Assembly: GCF_014489515.1 (NCBI RefSeq)
Contig: NZ_CP060782.1
Span: forward strand, 992,001 to 1,056,000
Length of the DNA stretch: 64,000 nt
Reading direction: 5' to 3'
DNA from: Sphingomonas sediminicola
Lineage (GTDB): Bacteria; Pseudomonadota; Alphaproteobacteria; Sphingomonadales; Sphingomonadaceae
Positions within the stretch are counted from its first letter, which is position 1. Each line of letters begins with the position of its first letter. The notes under the pieces are model-generated. The model was not told the origin of the DNA. It was given only the letters and a program-made list of their open reading frames with translations, and searched no databases. Shown piece after piece: positions 10,495 to 19,308 of the stretch. The translations under genes were made by a program, and so were the position numbers.

Positions 10495-12029
10495 GCTGCC
10501 TCCGTTGCCGGCAAGGTGATGGTGAAGCGGGCACCCGAAGGAGCGTCGTCGCGGTCCTGCACGTCAATTTCCCCGTCGTGTCCTTCGACGATCGCCCGGG
10601 CGATCGCCAGACCGAGTCCCGAGTGCCGCCCGAAATGTTCTTCCTCCGGCCTGATTGAGTGAAACCTGTTAAAGATGGCTTCACGCGCTTCCTCGGGCAC
10701 GCCGGGGCCTTCGTCATCGATCCGTATCCTGACTTCGTCACCGACGCGGGCCGCTGCGATTTCGACGAGTCCGCCAGGCGGCGAGAAGCTGATCGCATTG
10801 TCGATGATATTGTCGATCGCACGGACCAGGCGGTTCGCATCGCCGAGCACGACGGCCGTCGCCCTGCGCGGCCTGGCGAAAGCGAGGTGCGCGTCGCCCT
10901 TCTCGCGGCGGTGCTCCCAGGACGACACGAGCTGTTCGATGACTGGGCCGAGGTCCACGGGCTCGAACTTGGCGCGGGCAAGTTCAGCGTCCGTCCGCGC
11001 TGCTTCGCTGATGTCGCCGATGAGGCGATCGAGGCGGACGACGTCGTCTTTCGCTACCGCGAGGAGCTGCAGCTTCAGCTTCGGGTCTTCAACTCGGTCG
11101 AGGCCATCCAGCGCCGAGCGGAGCGATGCGAGCGGGTTCTTCAGCTCATGCGTCACGTCGGCCGCGAAGTGCTCGATATTGTCCATTCGCTGTCGGAGCG
11201 ACTGGCTCATGTCGGAGACGGAGCGGGCAAGCTGGCCGATCTCATCGGTCCTGGATGGCAGGCGAGGGACCTTTACCTCCCGTGCCCGGCCCAGCCTGAC
11301 GCGGTGAGCCGCAAGCGCAATTCTCCTTAGCGGACGGACGATGGTGCGGGCGAGGAAGAGCGACAGAAGCACGGACAGGACCACCGCGATTGCCATCGCA
11401 ATGGCGAGGGAGGTCCGCTGGCTTCGAATTGTTCGAGTGAATTCACGGTCGTTGGTGGTCAGGAGGACAGTTTCCTCGCCAACAGGAGCCGCCGCGGAAA
11501 AAACGGGAGTGAGGTCGGGGGCGTTGCGGACCTTGGTCACGGCCTGTCCCGTCTGCCTGGCGTACGTTCCTTCCGACCAGGATTGCAGCTTGTCTTCCGC
11601 GGGCTCGATGAAGTCGTCAAGCGGCTTGGCGCCGACGAGCGCGTTGAACCCCCGGTCGAGAGCGCGCGCCGCGTCCTTGTTCCATTTCTGGGTCGTTGGA
11701 TCGCGAAGCGTGTAGGTCGGACCGGTCGCTTTCCAGCTGTCGGACCTCAGGGATCCGTCGCTTCCGTAAAGGCGGATGCGGCTGCCCGTCGATTTGGCGA
11801 GCGACAACAGCACCGAGTCGCGCGCCGGGGCGGGGGTCATGGCCAGCACGCTGGCGGTCATCTCGGCTTCGCGATGGATGAGCGTCAGCCTTTCCTCGCT
11901 CAGCTGGTTGCGAAAGGCGTCCAGGTAGAGAACACCGAACGCCAGAAGGACGATCGTCAGCAGGTTCACCGCGAGGATGCGGCGGGTGAGCGGCAACTGG
12001 CCGAACCAGTTGGGACGACGCTTACTCAT
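10491..12029 (-). CDS. chvG: ChvG/ExoS-type sensor histidine kinase
   Basis: A 512-residue membrane kinase. Transmembrane helices lie at about 17-36 and 207-227, flanking a periplasmic sensor domain of about 170 residues; a HAMP segment ([16 protein letters not shown]) follows. HisKA has H294 in [12 protein letters not shown], and the ATPase domain has [21 protein letters not shown] and [12 protein letters not shown]. In rhizobia the homologous ChvG-ChvI pair responds to acid and envelope stress and controls exopolysaccharide and central metabolism. Linkage to hprK and the PTS genes is the conserved alphaproteobacterial order. Confidence 0.93.
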   Translation of the reverse strand: MSKRRPNWFGQLPLTRRILAVNLLTIVLLAFGVLYLDAFRNQLSEERLTLIHREAEMTASVLAMTPAPARDSVLLSLAKSTGSRIRLYGSDGSLRSDSWKATGPTYTLRDPTTQKWNKDAARALDRGFNALVGAKPLDDFIEPAEDKLQSWSEGTYARQTGQAVTKVRNAPDLTPVFSAAAPVGEETVLLTTNDREFTRTIRSQRTSLAIAMAIAVVLSVLLSLFLARTIVRPLRRIALAAHRVRLGRAREVKVPRLPSRTDEIGQLARSVSDMSQSLRQRMDNIEHFAADVTHELKNPLASLRSALDGLDRVEDPKLKLQLLAVAKDDVVRLDRLIGDISEAARTDAELARAKFEPVDLGPVIEQLVSSWEHRREKGDAHLAFARPRRATAVVLGDANRLVRAIDNIIDNAISFSPPGGLVEIAAARVGDEVRIRIDDEGPGVPEEAREAIFNRFHSIRPEEEHFGRHSGLGLAIARAIVEGHDGEIDVQDRDDAPSGARFTITLPATEAA

Positions 12030-12732
12030 CCTGGAACTTGTAGCCTACGCCGTAGAGCGTCTCGATGGCATCGAACTCCGGGTCGACAGCGCGGAACTTG
12101 CGGCGCATGCGTTTGATGTGGCTGTCGATGGTTCGATCGTCGACATAGATGTCGTCGTGATAGGCGACATCGAGGAGCTGGTTCCGGGTCTTTACGACCC
12201 CCGGACGTTGCGCCAGCGCTTCGAGGATCAGGAACTCCGTGACCGTCAGGGTCACATCCTTGCCGCCCCAGATGACCTTGTGGCGGGCGGGATCCATCAC
12301 CAGCCGGCCACGCTCGAGCAGAACAGGCTCAGGCTCCGGCGCAGCGGATGACGCAACGCCCTTTGCCAGTTCCTGCCTGCGCAGGATTGCCCGAACGCGT
12401 GCGACCAGAAGCCGCTGCGAAAAGGGTTTGGCGATATAATCGTCGGCACCCATCGCGAGGCCCAGGGCCTCGTCAAGTTCATCGTCCTTCGACGTCAGAA
12501 AGATAACCGGCATCGGGCTGAATTCGCGGACGCGTCGGAGAAGCTCCATTCCATCCATTTGCGGCATCTTGATATCGAACACACCGAGGTCCGGCTGCTT
12601 GTCCGCAAAGGCCTTTAGGGCGACCGTCGGGTCGGTGTAGACCCGAGTCACGAATCCTTCCGCCTGCAATGCGATCGAGACGGAAGTCAGGATGTTGCGG
12701 TCGTCGTCGACCAGCGCGATCTCGTGGCTCAT
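12022..12732 (-). CDS. chvI: ChvI-type response regulator (OmpR family)
   Basis: A 236-residue regulator. The receiver domain has the acidic pocket LVDDD (D9-D11), phosphoacceptor D53 in [11 protein letters not shown], and the lysine in DDYIAKPFS. The C-terminal winged helix carries [13 protein letters not shown] and [16 protein letters not shown]. It is the first gene of the operon and overlaps chvG by eight bases. It diverges from pckA across about 250 bases. Confidence 0.95.
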   Translation of the reverse strand: MSHEIALVDDDRNILTSVSIALQAEGFVTRVYTDPTVALKAFADKQPDLGVFDIKMPQMDGMELLRRVREFSPMPVIFLTSKDDELDEALGLAMGADDYIAKPFSQRLLVARVRAILRRQELAKGVASSAAPEPEPVLLERGRLVMDPARHKVIWGGKDVTLTVTEFLILEALAQRPGVVKTRNQLLDVAYHDDIYVDDRTIDSHIKRMRRKFRAVDPEFDAIETLYGVGYKFQDE

Positions 12733-12981
12733 CCGCGACGGATAGATAGGCCAATCCCCTTAAACAAGCGGGGCCCCGACGAGCGACGTTTCGGCAAAAT
12801 AATGGCCCTGAAATTTCAACTGCTTATTGGAAGCGCTTCCATTGTATCCGGCTGATACAGACTCGGCGAACCGCTTTGACGCGGCGAGATTTTCGGAGTT
12901 ATAGGCGCCGTACGCATACGTATGCGGCGGCAGGCCAGCCCGGTCGCCGCCGTTTAATTTATTGAACGAAGGGGATTTTAC
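12733..12981. promoter_or_regulatory. Divergent chvI/pckA promoter region with three palindromes
   Basis: This 249-base gap must hold promoters for the chvI operon and for pckA. It contains three perfect palindromes: TGAAATTTCA at 12809-12818, TGGAAGCGCTTCCA at 12828-12841, and CGCATACGTATGCG at 12913-12926. The middle one has the central CG and the arm pattern of LacI/GalR-family operators. No -35/-10 pair is clear enough to place. Confidence 0.6.
12828..12841. promoter_or_regulatory. Candidate LacI/GalR-family operator upstream of pckA
   Basis: TGGAAGCGCTTCCA is a perfect 14-base palindrome with the central CpG and TGGAA/TTCCA arms of LacI-family binding sites. It lies 141 bases before the pckA start and 96 bases before the chvI start. 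A sugar-responsive LacI-type repressor acting on gluconeogenesis would be sensible, but no such regulator is encoded in this window. Confidence 0.5.
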
Positions 12982-14586
12982 GTGACTGACCGGGTGCCGC
13001 GCTTCGGCCTCAACGACCAGGGTATCGCGACGAGTGCAGAGGTCCACTGGAACCTGCAGACCGCACCTTTGGTCGAGGCCGCGGTTCAGCGCGGTGAGGG
13101 CCAGCTGGCGAAGGACGGTCCCCTCGTCGTCCGCACGGGCAAGCACACCGGCCGTTCCGCCAACGACAAGTTCACGGTCCGCGATGCCGAGACCGAAAAT
13201 ACCGTCTGGTGGGGCAAGTCGAACAAGCCGATGGAGCCGGGAGCGTTCGCGGCGCTCAAGGCCGACTTCCTCGATCACCTGAAGGGTCGCGACACCTTGT
13301 TCGTCGCCGATCTGTTCGGCGGTTCGCAGCCCGAGCACCGGGTCAACGTTCGCGTCATCAATGAATACGCCTGGCACAACCTCTTCATCCGCACGATGCT
13401 GGTGCGGCCAGAGGCGAGCGAGCTCGCCGGCTTCGTGCCCGAGTTCACGATCATCGACCTTCCGAGCTTCCGTGCCAACCCTCAGCGTCATGGCTGCCGC
13501 AGCGAGACCGTGATCGCGGTCAATTTCAGCGAAAAGCTGATCCTGATCGGCGGCACCGAATATGGCGGCGAGATGAAGAAGTCCGTCTTCGGCATCTTGA
13601 ATTACCTGCTCCCGGCGGACGGCATCATGCCGATGCACTGCTCTGCCAACATCGGCCCAAGGGGTGATACCGCGATCTTCTTCGGCCTCAGCGGCACTGG
13701 GAAGACGACCCTGTCGGCTGACCCGAACCGCACGCTTATCGGCGACGATGAGCATGGCTGGTCGGACACGGCGGTCTTCAACTTTGAAGGCGGCTGCTAC
13801 GCGAAGATGATCCGCCTTTCGGCCGAGAGCGAGCCGGAGATCTATGCGACCACCAAGCGCTTCGGCACGGTGCTCGAGAACGTGGTGATGGACCCCGAAA
13901 CGCGTGAGCTCGATCTCGACAGCGCGGAATATGCCGAGAACAGCCGCGGCGCCTATCCGATCGACTTCATCCCGAACAGCTCCGACAAGAACATGGGGCC
14001 GGTTCCGAAGAACGTCGTGATGCTGACGGCTGACGCGTTCGGCGTCCTGCCGCCGATCGCGAAGCTGACTCCCGACCAGGCAATGTACCACTTCCTGTCC
14101 GGATACACCGCCAAGGTCGCCGGAACGGAGATCGGCGTCACCGAGCCGGAAGCGACTTTCTCGACCTGTTTCGGCGCACCGTTCATGCCTCGCCATCCGT
14201 CGGTGTACGGCAATTTGCTCAAGGAGCGGATTGCCAGAGGCCATGTCGACTGCTGGCTGGTCAACACCGGCTGGACCGGCGGCAAATATGGCGTCGGCAA
14301 GCGCATGCCGATCCAGGCCACCCGCGCGCTGCTCAATGCGGCGCTCGATGGCAGCTTGAAGAACGCGGAGTTCCGCAAGGATCCGAACTTCGGCTTCGAC
14401 GTCCCGGTTGAGCTGCCCGGCGTCACGAACATTCTCGATCCCCGCAGCACTTGGGATGACACGGCCGAGTACGACCGGACCGCGGCCAAGCTAGTCGACC
14501 TGTTCGTCGAGAACTTCGCGCAGTTTGCCGACCAAGTGGACGAGGGCGTCCGACAAGCCGCGCCCAAGGTTCCCGCCGCCGCATAA
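12982..14586 (+). CDS. pckA: Phosphoenolpyruvate carboxykinase (ATP)
   Basis: A 534-residue ATP-type PEPCK that makes PEP from oxaloacetate for gluconeogenesis. The kinase P-loop [14 protein letters not shown] is at residues 235-248, and [33 protein letters not shown] and [16 protein letters not shown] are all intact. The adjacent divergent ChvG/ChvI system controls pckA in some rhizobia, so coordinated control is plausible. Confidence 0.97.
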   Translation: MTDRVPRFGLNDQGIATSAEVHWNLQTAPLVEAAVQRGEGQLAKDGPLVVRTGKHTGRSANDKFTVRDAETENTVWWGKSNKPMEPGAFAALKADFLDHLKGRDTLFVADLFGGSQPEHRVNVRVINEYAWHNLFIRTMLVRPEASELAGFVPEFTIIDLPSFRANPQRHGCRSETVIAVNFSEKLILIGGTEYGGEMKKSVFGILNYLLPADGIMPMHCSANIGPRGDTAIFFGLSGTGKTTLSADPNRTLIGDDEHGWSDTAVFNFEGGCYAKMIRLSAESEPEIYATTKRFGTVLENVVMDPETRELDLDSAEYAENSRGAYPIDFIPNSSDKNMGPVPKNVVMLTADAFGVLPPIAKLTPDQAMYHFLSGYTAKVAGTEIGVTEPEATFSTCFGAPFMPRHPSVYGNLLKERIARGHVDCWLVNTGWTGGKYGVGKRMPIQATRALLNAALDGSLKNAEFRKDPNFGFDVPVELPGVTNILDPRSTWDDTAEYDRTAAKLVDLFVENFAQFADQVDEGVRQAAPKVPAAA

Positions 14587-14633
14587 TTGCCCGGTCATCA
14601 AGGATCGGGCTCCCAATTTCAGGACCCGATCTA

Positions 14634-15080
14634 ATGACCGAATATTCGCCACGACTTTTTTCGGCTGACGCCGAGATCGAGCATCTCGGGGAAGGGCTTC
14701 TCGCATGCACCTTGCCCCGCGAAGCCTGGACACACGAAGCTCACCTAGCCGCGACGACCTACCTCCTGCTTCGACGGCTCGACATTCATCTCGATGCCGA
14801 ACTTCCGAGCATCATCCGTCGCTTCAACAAAAGCGTGGGCGGGGTGAACAGCGATACCGAAGGCTATCACGAAACAATCACGCGAAGCTTCCTGCACGGC
14901 GTTCGCCTGTTCCTTGAGCGCGCTGATACGAGCGAGCCGCTTCACATGCTCGTCAACGAGCTGCTTATCTCTCCAATGGGGCGTCGAGACTGGCCGCTCA
15001 GATTCTATAGCCGTGAGCTTCTATTCTCCGTCGAAGCGAGGCGATGGCACGTACCGCCCGACCTCGCGGTCATGCATTGA
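14634..15080 (+). CDS. Conserved hypothetical protein (WTHEAHL-type)
   Basis: A 148-residue soluble protein that I cannot assign to a function. It has the block REAWTHEAHLAATTYLLLRR near residue 30 and NDTEGYHETITRSFL-like SDTEGYHETITRSFLHGV near 73; histidines in WTHEAHL and GYHETIT could bind metal. There is no signal peptide or membrane helix. The start ATG follows a short gap after pckA; co-transcription with pckA is possible but unproven. Confidence 0.7.
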   Translation: MTEYSPRLFSADAEIEHLGEGLLACTLPREAWTHEAHLAATTYLLLRRLDIHLDAELPSIIRRFNKSVGGVNSDTEGYHETITRSFLHGVRLFLERADTSEPLHMLVNELLISPMGRRDWPLRFYSRELLFSVEARRWHVPPDLAVMH

Positions 15081-15227
15081 AGGTCGAATGTTCGCAATCT
15101 TCAGGATGGTGAAGGCCTCAGAATGGACTACTCCGCTACAACCCCTTGCCAAGGCGCGCATAAGTCGCAGCCTCCATCCCAATCCTCTTGAACTAGCGAA
15201 CAGCAGCAAATATGTAAGCCTTGCGGA

Positions 15228-15372
15228 CCGGGCCCCTCTGGCGGCTGTCCTTCGGGACATTCGTGATGTCGGACCGCATCGGTTGATCCGGTGCGTTCGA
15301 TGGGCTGTCAGCATTCCCAGAGCACAATCGGGTCTCCGATCAAACCTCGGTTTGAAGGAAGAGGAGACACGT
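15228..15372 (+). promoter_or_regulatory. Structured 5' leader, copy 1 (before DUF465/zinc-ribbon genes)
   Basis: The core at 15228-15295 shares CCGGGCCCCTCTGGCGG and TGATGTCGGAC with a second leader at 15850. Between them TGTCC (15246-15250) pairs with GGACA (15255-15259) around a TTCG loop, or GACAT (15256-15260) pairs with ATGTC (15266-15270), so the two hairpins exclude each other. A third hairpin joins CGCATCGG and CCGGTGCG (15276-15295). Downstream, GTCTCC (15332-15337) can pair with GGAGAC (15363-15368), which contains the ribosome site of the 15373 gene, with a CAAAC/GTTTG hairpin nested inside. Likely a cis-regulatory RNA; ligand unknown. Confidence 0.65.
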
Positions 15373-15546
15373 ATGAATTCGCGTCTGTACACGCTGCTCG
15401 AGGCGCACCAGCGCATCGATGGCCAACTTCATCTCGAACAGCAACGCCGCTGGAAGGACTGGTTCAGAATCGCGCGACTGAAGAAGCTGAAGCTGCGCGT
15501 GAAGGACCTGATCCGTCGGCAGTCCCTCCAGGCAGGGAGGACTTGA
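15373..15546 (+). CDS. DUF465 / YdcH-family small protein
   Basis: A 57-residue, highly basic helical protein (LEAHQRIDGQLHLEQQRR, then RLKKLKLRVKDLIRR) matching the YdcH/DUF465 pattern. The ATG at 15373 follows GAGGAGACACGT, a good ribosome site that a leader hairpin can cover. The next gene starts two bases after its stop. Function of the family is unknown to me. Confidence 0.82.
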   Translation: MNSRLYTLLEAHQRIDGQLHLEQQRRWKDWFRIARLKKLKLRVKDLIRRQSLQAGRT

Positions 15547-15547
15547 G

Positions 15548-15801
15548 ATGCAGTGCCCGACTTGTGCGACCCCGTTGACTATGTCGGAACGGCAGGGGAT
15601 CGAGATCGACTATTGCCCGTCCTGCCGGGCGTGTGGCTGGACCGCGGCGAGCTCGACAAGATCGTCGAGCGAAGCGGCGCCAGCGCGCCTGCCCGGCCGG
15701 TTCGCGAAACCTCCGGTGATCGGCACTGGGATGACGATCGTCATCACGGCCGGCACTATGGCAAGCGACGGAAGAGCTTTCTCGAAGAGCTGTTTGACTG
15801 A
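15548..15801 (+). CDS. Zinc-ribbon (TFIIB-type) small protein; frameshifted
   Basis: The start MQCPTCATPLTMSER and the second pair CPSCRGVWLDRGELDKI form the four-cysteine zinc ribbon of the zf-TFIIB family; a histidine-rich tail ending SFLEELFD follows. One G is missing from the run at 15627-15629, separating CPSC from GVWLDRGEL. The repaired protein has 84 residues. It is two bases from the DUF465 gene and shares its leader. A strong hairpin follows its stop. Confidence 0.8.
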
Positions 15802-15805
15802 CCGG

Positions 15806-15838
15806 GGGCGCCGCCGCCGGTTGGCGGTGGTGGCGCCC
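15806..15838 (+). terminator. Hairpin terminator or processing site after the zinc-ribbon gene
   Basis: GGGCGCC at 15806-15812 pairs with GGCGCCC at 15832-15838, and the intervening GCCGCC/GGCGGTGGT extends the stem with G-U pairs. It begins four bases after the stop codon. The following tract is only weakly T-rich, so factor-independent termination is uncertain. Confidence 0.5.
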
Positions 15839-15849
15839 TCTCATCCCAT

Positions 15850-15931
15850 CCGGGCCCCTCTGGCGGACGAATTGGTCCGTGATGTCGGACGGGAACGCTC
15901 CATGGCGGAGCGCTGACAAAGGGACCTGAAA
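15850..15931 (+). promoter_or_regulatory. Structured 5' leader, copy 2 (before terC)
   Basis: This leader repeats CCGGGCCCCTCTGGCGG (15850-15866) and TGATGTCGGAC (15880-15890) from the leader at 15228, but the hairpin between them has a different sequence. GTCCG (15875-15879) pairs equally with CGGAC at 15864-15868 or CGGAC at 15886-15890, and GGTCC (15874-15878) can also pair with GGACC (15922-15926) beside the terC ribosome site. A final hairpin joins CGCTCC and GGAGCG (15896-15912). A computationally described terC RNA motif exists in proteobacteria; I cannot verify that this is a member. Confidence 0.65.
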
Positions 15932-16930
15932 ATGGAAATTCTGTTCTTCGACTGGCTCGGTAAGCCGCTTTGGATGTGGCTCGGTTTCATCGGCGTGGTC
16001 GTCGCTTTGCTCGTGCTCGACCTTGGCGTGCTACACCGCAAGCAACGCGAGATCGGCGCGCGCGAAAGCATTCTTATGTCCGCGTTCTACATCCTGCTCG
16101 GCCTCGGTTTCGGCGGCTGGGTGTGGTGGTACATGGGGCCGACCGCCGGCATGAATTACGTTACCGGCTTCGTCATCGAGAAGAGCCTTGCGATGGACAA
16201 TGTGTTCGTCATCGCAATGATCTTCACCTACTTTGCTGTTCCCCGCGAATATCAGCACCGGGTGCTCTTTTGGGGCATAATCGGCGTAATCGTCCTTCGC
16301 GCGATCATGATCGGGCTCGGCGCAACGATCGTCAGTCAGTTCGGCTGGGTGCTCTACATCTTCGCGGCGTTTCTGATCGTCACAGGCATCAAGATGTGGG
16401 TGTTCGCCGACAAGGAATATGACGTCGGTTCCTCGCCGGTGCTCCGCTGGGTCCGGAAGCGGTTCAACGTCACGGATGCCTTTCATGGCAACCGTTTCTG
16501 GGTTCGTCTGCCTTCTGGAAAGGGCAGAAACGCAGGCTTGTTCATGACGCCCTTGTTCCTGTCATTGGCGATGGTGGAAGTCGTCGACGTCGTCTTCGCG
16601 GTCGACTCGGTACCCGCCATCTTCGCGATCACGACAGACCCCTTCATCGTCTACACCTCGAACATCTTCGCCGTGCTCGGCCTGCGCGCCCTCTATTTCG
16701 CGCTGGCAGCGATGGTGCACCGATTCCACTACCTCAAGTACGCCCTTAGCGTGTTGCTGGTATTTATCGGCTCCAAGATCTTCGTTGCCGACGCTCTCGG
16801 CATCGCAAAGGTTCCCCCACTCTTGTCGTTGTCGGTGACCTTTGCAATCCTCGCGGCCGGCGTCGGCTATTCGCTATGGAAGACGGGCGGGAGGTCCGAG
16901 CAGGGACCGCCCGCTCCAGCAAAGAGCTAA
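15932..16930 (+). CDS. TerC family integral membrane protein
   Basis: A 332-residue protein with about nine hydrophobic helices. The family signatures ESILMSAFYILLGL, EKSLAMDNVFVIAMIF and EVVDVVFAVDSVPAIFAIT are intact; their acidic residues in membrane segments are thought to coordinate metal. TerC/Alx proteins are implicated in manganese export and metal loading of secreted proteins. The gene follows the structured leader directly, with AAGGGA as ribosome site. Confidence 0.93.
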   Translation: MEILFFDWLGKPLWMWLGFIGVVVALLVLDLGVLHRKQREIGARESILMSAFYILLGLGFGGWVWWYMGPTAGMNYVTGFVIEKSLAMDNVFVIAMIFTYFAVPREYQHRVLFWGIIGVIVLRAIMIGLGATIVSQFGWVLYIFAAFLIVTGIKMWVFADKEYDVGSSPVLRWVRKRFNVTDAFHGNRFWVRLPSGKGRNAGLFMTPLFLSLAMVEVVDVVFAVDSVPAIFAITTDPFIVYTSNIFAVLGLRALYFALAAMVHRFHYLKYALSVLLVFIGSKIFVADALGIAKVPPLLSLSVTFAILAAGVGYSLWKTGGRSEQGPPAPAKS

Positions 16931-16947
16931 GATCGAACCAGCCATGG

Positions 16948-16968
16948 GCGGGAGATCGCAACTCCCGC
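16948..16968. terminator. Hairpin between convergent terC and DUF885 genes
   Basis: GCGGGAG (16948-16954) and CTCCCGC (16962-16968) form a perfect seven-pair stem with a seven-base loop. It lies in the 67-base gap between two convergent genes, the position expected for a bidirectional terminator, though no T run follows on either side. Confidence 0.5.
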
Positions 16969-16997
16969 TCAGACGGCAGCAGCCAGCTGGTCGCTCC

Positions 16998-18905
16998 TTA
17001 GCCGCGCGCCTTGGCTATGTATTCGTCGACGTTCTTGGCGAGCACGTCCATCGGGACGTTGCCGCCAAGGACGACGGCATCGTCGAAGGCCTTGATGTCG
17101 AACCGCGAGCCAAGTGCCGCCTTCGCCTTGTCGCGCTGGCGGTTGATGGTCGTGTGACCGACCTTGTAGCCGCATGCCTGGCCGGGCCAACTGCAGTATC
17201 GGTCGACTTCGCTTGCCACTTCCTCGGCCTTCGAGCCGTTCTCGTTGACGAAGAAGTCCACCGCCTGCTGGCGCGACCAGCGCTTGGCGTGGAGGCCCGT
17301 ATCGACGACCAGGCGGCAGGCTCGGAAGGCGATGCCCTGTAGGTAACCCAGGCGGCCGGCCGGGAAGTCGTCATAGACTCCGAACTCATCGGCGAGCTGC
17401 TGCGCGTAGAGCGCCCAGCCTTCGGAATAGGCGTTGAACGACAGCAACGTTCTGATGAGCGGCAGCTTGTTCGCATATTCGCCCTGCCAGACATGGCCCG
17501 GTATCGCCTCATGATGGGTGAGGTCGGGGAGGTCGAATTTGGTGTGAAGCTCGGTCGTCCGCAGATTGATCCAGAACTTGCCGGGGATAGACCCGTCGAT
17601 CGACCCTGCTCCACCATAGGCGCCAGGTGCGCCGGGCTCTTCTTCGGGTGGAAGACGGCGAACTTCCAGATTGCCCTTCACCATCGTGTTGAACATCTGT
17701 GGGAGCTTCGAGCGGATGATCCGCAGCCGCTCGTTGATAAAGGCGAGGATCTCAGCGCGGCCCTTGTCGCCGGGCGAGAACTTGTAGCGCGGATCCTTGC
17801 CAAGCGCCTGCATCCGCTCGCCGACCGAACCTTTGGTGTAGCCAAGGCTTTTCAGGATCGGGTCCATCCGGGCCTGCAGGGCGCGAAGCTCCTCCAGGCC
17901 CATCTGGTGGACCTCATCGGGCGTCATTGTCGTGGTCGTCGAAGCCTTCAGAGCCCAGGCGTAGTACCCATCGCCGTCCTTGCGTGCCCACATTCCGGGA
18001 TCGCTCTTGGCCAATCCGCGCTGGAGCGTGAGTTCGGCGATCTGGCGCTCTAGCGCGGGCGCAACCTGCTGCTGGACGATGGCGCGGGCCTGCTCGGCCC
18101 AATTGCCCGAAATGTTCTTCTCGCGGGTGCGGCGTTCGATGGATTCGACCAGCCCACCGCCCCTGCGGGCACCGTCCAGCGATTGGCCAAGCTGCTTCAG
18201 CGCCTTGTCGAGCAGGAAGTCGGGTGGGATCAGGCCCTTGTAGCGGGCCATGATCACTCGCCCGAGTTCATTGTCGAGCTGCTCGGGGTAGGACTTGAGC
18301 CTCGCGATGTAGGCATCTGCGTCGTCGCGTGTCGCAATCTGATGCTCGGAATCGAGGAAGCGCGGAGTGTCGAGGTAGGCGCCCACATTCTGGATGACCA
18401 CGTAGGGCGTGTTCCGCCAGCTGCCGACGGCAACGTCGCCATAAGGCTGCATGAAGCCTTCAAGTGCATTCGCGTAGGCACTCCGGACGACTTCGACGCT
18501 GGTGCGAACCGAGTGCGAAAGCGCGGAAACGTCGATTGCATTGGCCCGTGCGAGGTCGCCGCGGAGCGTCTGTGCAAGCCTCTGCTGCCCGATGCCCGAA
18601 CGGTCGCCGAGCTGCGAACGAAGGGCGATATGCTCGCCCTTGTCGATTCCCAGTGACGTGGCGGATTCTGGCGACTGGCGAAGCAGGTTCTCGGCAATTG
18701 AATCGAGAAGCGCCGAGGCCTGGGCGTCGGCGGATGTTGTCTGTGCAAAGGCCGGCGAGAGACCGCCGCTCAAGAACGGAAGGGCGGCGCTGGCCGAAAG
18801 GGCTGCAACCGCCTCGCGGCGGCTCAGGAACAATTCTGACAAATTAAACTCCGTCAGCTGGGGGAAGTTGACGCTCAGGCTCGACGAGGAGGCAGTTTCC
18901 ATCAA
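16998..18905 (-). CDS. DUF885 family secreted protein (putative peptidase-like)
   Basis: A 635-residue exported protein. A twin-arginine-like signal (LSRREAVAALSASAALPFL, ending AFAQT) lies near residues 27-55. HHEAIPGH-type motif THHEAIPGHVWQ near residue 470 resembles a zinc-metallopeptidase HExxH variant and is typical of DUF885; SEGWALYAQQLADEFG follows. The ATG at 18905 gives a 62-base overlap with nfeD; a TTG at 18842, after GGAG, would give a shorter protein with the signal at its very start and is equally plausible. Substrate unknown. Confidence 0.85.
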   Translation of the reverse strand: MMETASSSSLSVNFPQLTEFNLSELFLSRREAVAALSASAALPFLSGGLSPAFAQTTSADAQASALLDSIAENLLRQSPESATSLGIDKGEHIALRSQLGDRSGIGQQRLAQTLRGDLARANAIDVSALSHSVRTSVEVVRSAYANALEGFMQPYGDVAVGSWRNTPYVVIQNVGAYLDTPRFLDSEHQIATRDDADAYIARLKSYPEQLDNELGRVIMARYKGLIPPDFLLDKALKQLGQSLDGARRGGGLVESIERRTREKNISGNWAEQARAIVQQQVAPALERQIAELTLQRGLAKSDPGMWARKDGDGYYAWALKASTTTTMTPDEVHQMGLEELRALQARMDPILKSLGYTKGSVGERMQALGKDPRYKFSPGDKGRAEILAFINERLRIIRSKLPQMFNTMVKGNLEVRRLPPEEEPGAPGAYGGAGSIDGSIPGKFWINLRTTELHTKFDLPDLTHHEAIPGHVWQGEYANKLPLIRTLLSFNAYSEGWALYAQQLADEFGVYDDFPAGRLGYLQGIAFRACRLVVDTGLHAKRWSRQQAVDFFVNENGSKAEEVASEVDRYCSWPGQACGYKVGHTTINRQRDKAKAALGSRFDIKAFDDAVVLGGNVPMDVLAKNVDEYIAKARG

Positions 18906-19308
18906 CCCCCGTTATGCGAACGCGCTCGCCAGGACGACCGGGGCCACCACGCGCCGACCATTCGCTATCGCCGACGCGGACGCGTCCCGAATGCTCGTCG
19001 ACCGTCTCGATGACCGTGACGCTCTTACCGACCATGCGCGCGACCCGATCATTGAGCAGCGGGTCGCTGCTATCCGCGGCCTGGTTGGCGTAGACTTTCC
19101 TGCCGATCATCACCGCAACAAGCGCATAGATCGTGAACAGGATCAGCTGGAACGCCAGCGGCATCCCGAACAGCAAAGTGAATGCTCCGGTGGCGAGCGC
19201 CGCCACTCCGATGAAGACGAGAAAGAATCCCGGCGCGATGATCTCGGCGATCAGCAGCAGGATACCCCCGATCATCCACAGCCAGCCGGGCTCCAGATTG
19301 TCGATCAT
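18844..19308 (-). CDS. NfeD family protein
   Basis: A 154-residue protein with three hydrophobic helices (GWLWMIGGILLLIAEIIAPG, FFLVFIGVAALATGAFTLLF, LILFTIYALVAVMIG) followed by a C-terminal OB-fold (ARMVGKSVTVIETV, GRVRVGDSEWSARG). This matches the short NfeD1b type that partners SPFH proteins. The TAATG overlap with the upstream SPFH gene shows tight coupling. Confidence 0.92.
   Translation of the reverse strand: MIDNLEPGWLWMIGGILLLIAEIIAPGFFLVFIGVAALATGAFTLLFGMPLAFQLILFTIYALVAVMIGRKVYANQAADSSDPLLNDRVARMVGKSVTVIETVDEHSGRVRVGDSEWSARGGPGRPGERVRITGVDGNCLLVEPERQLPPADGV

Noticed and set aside
12760..14244. 494-codon open frame antisense to pckA
   Set aside because: pckA is unmistakable on the other strand; the antisense product is low-complexity R/H/D-rich sequence typical of high-GC shadows.
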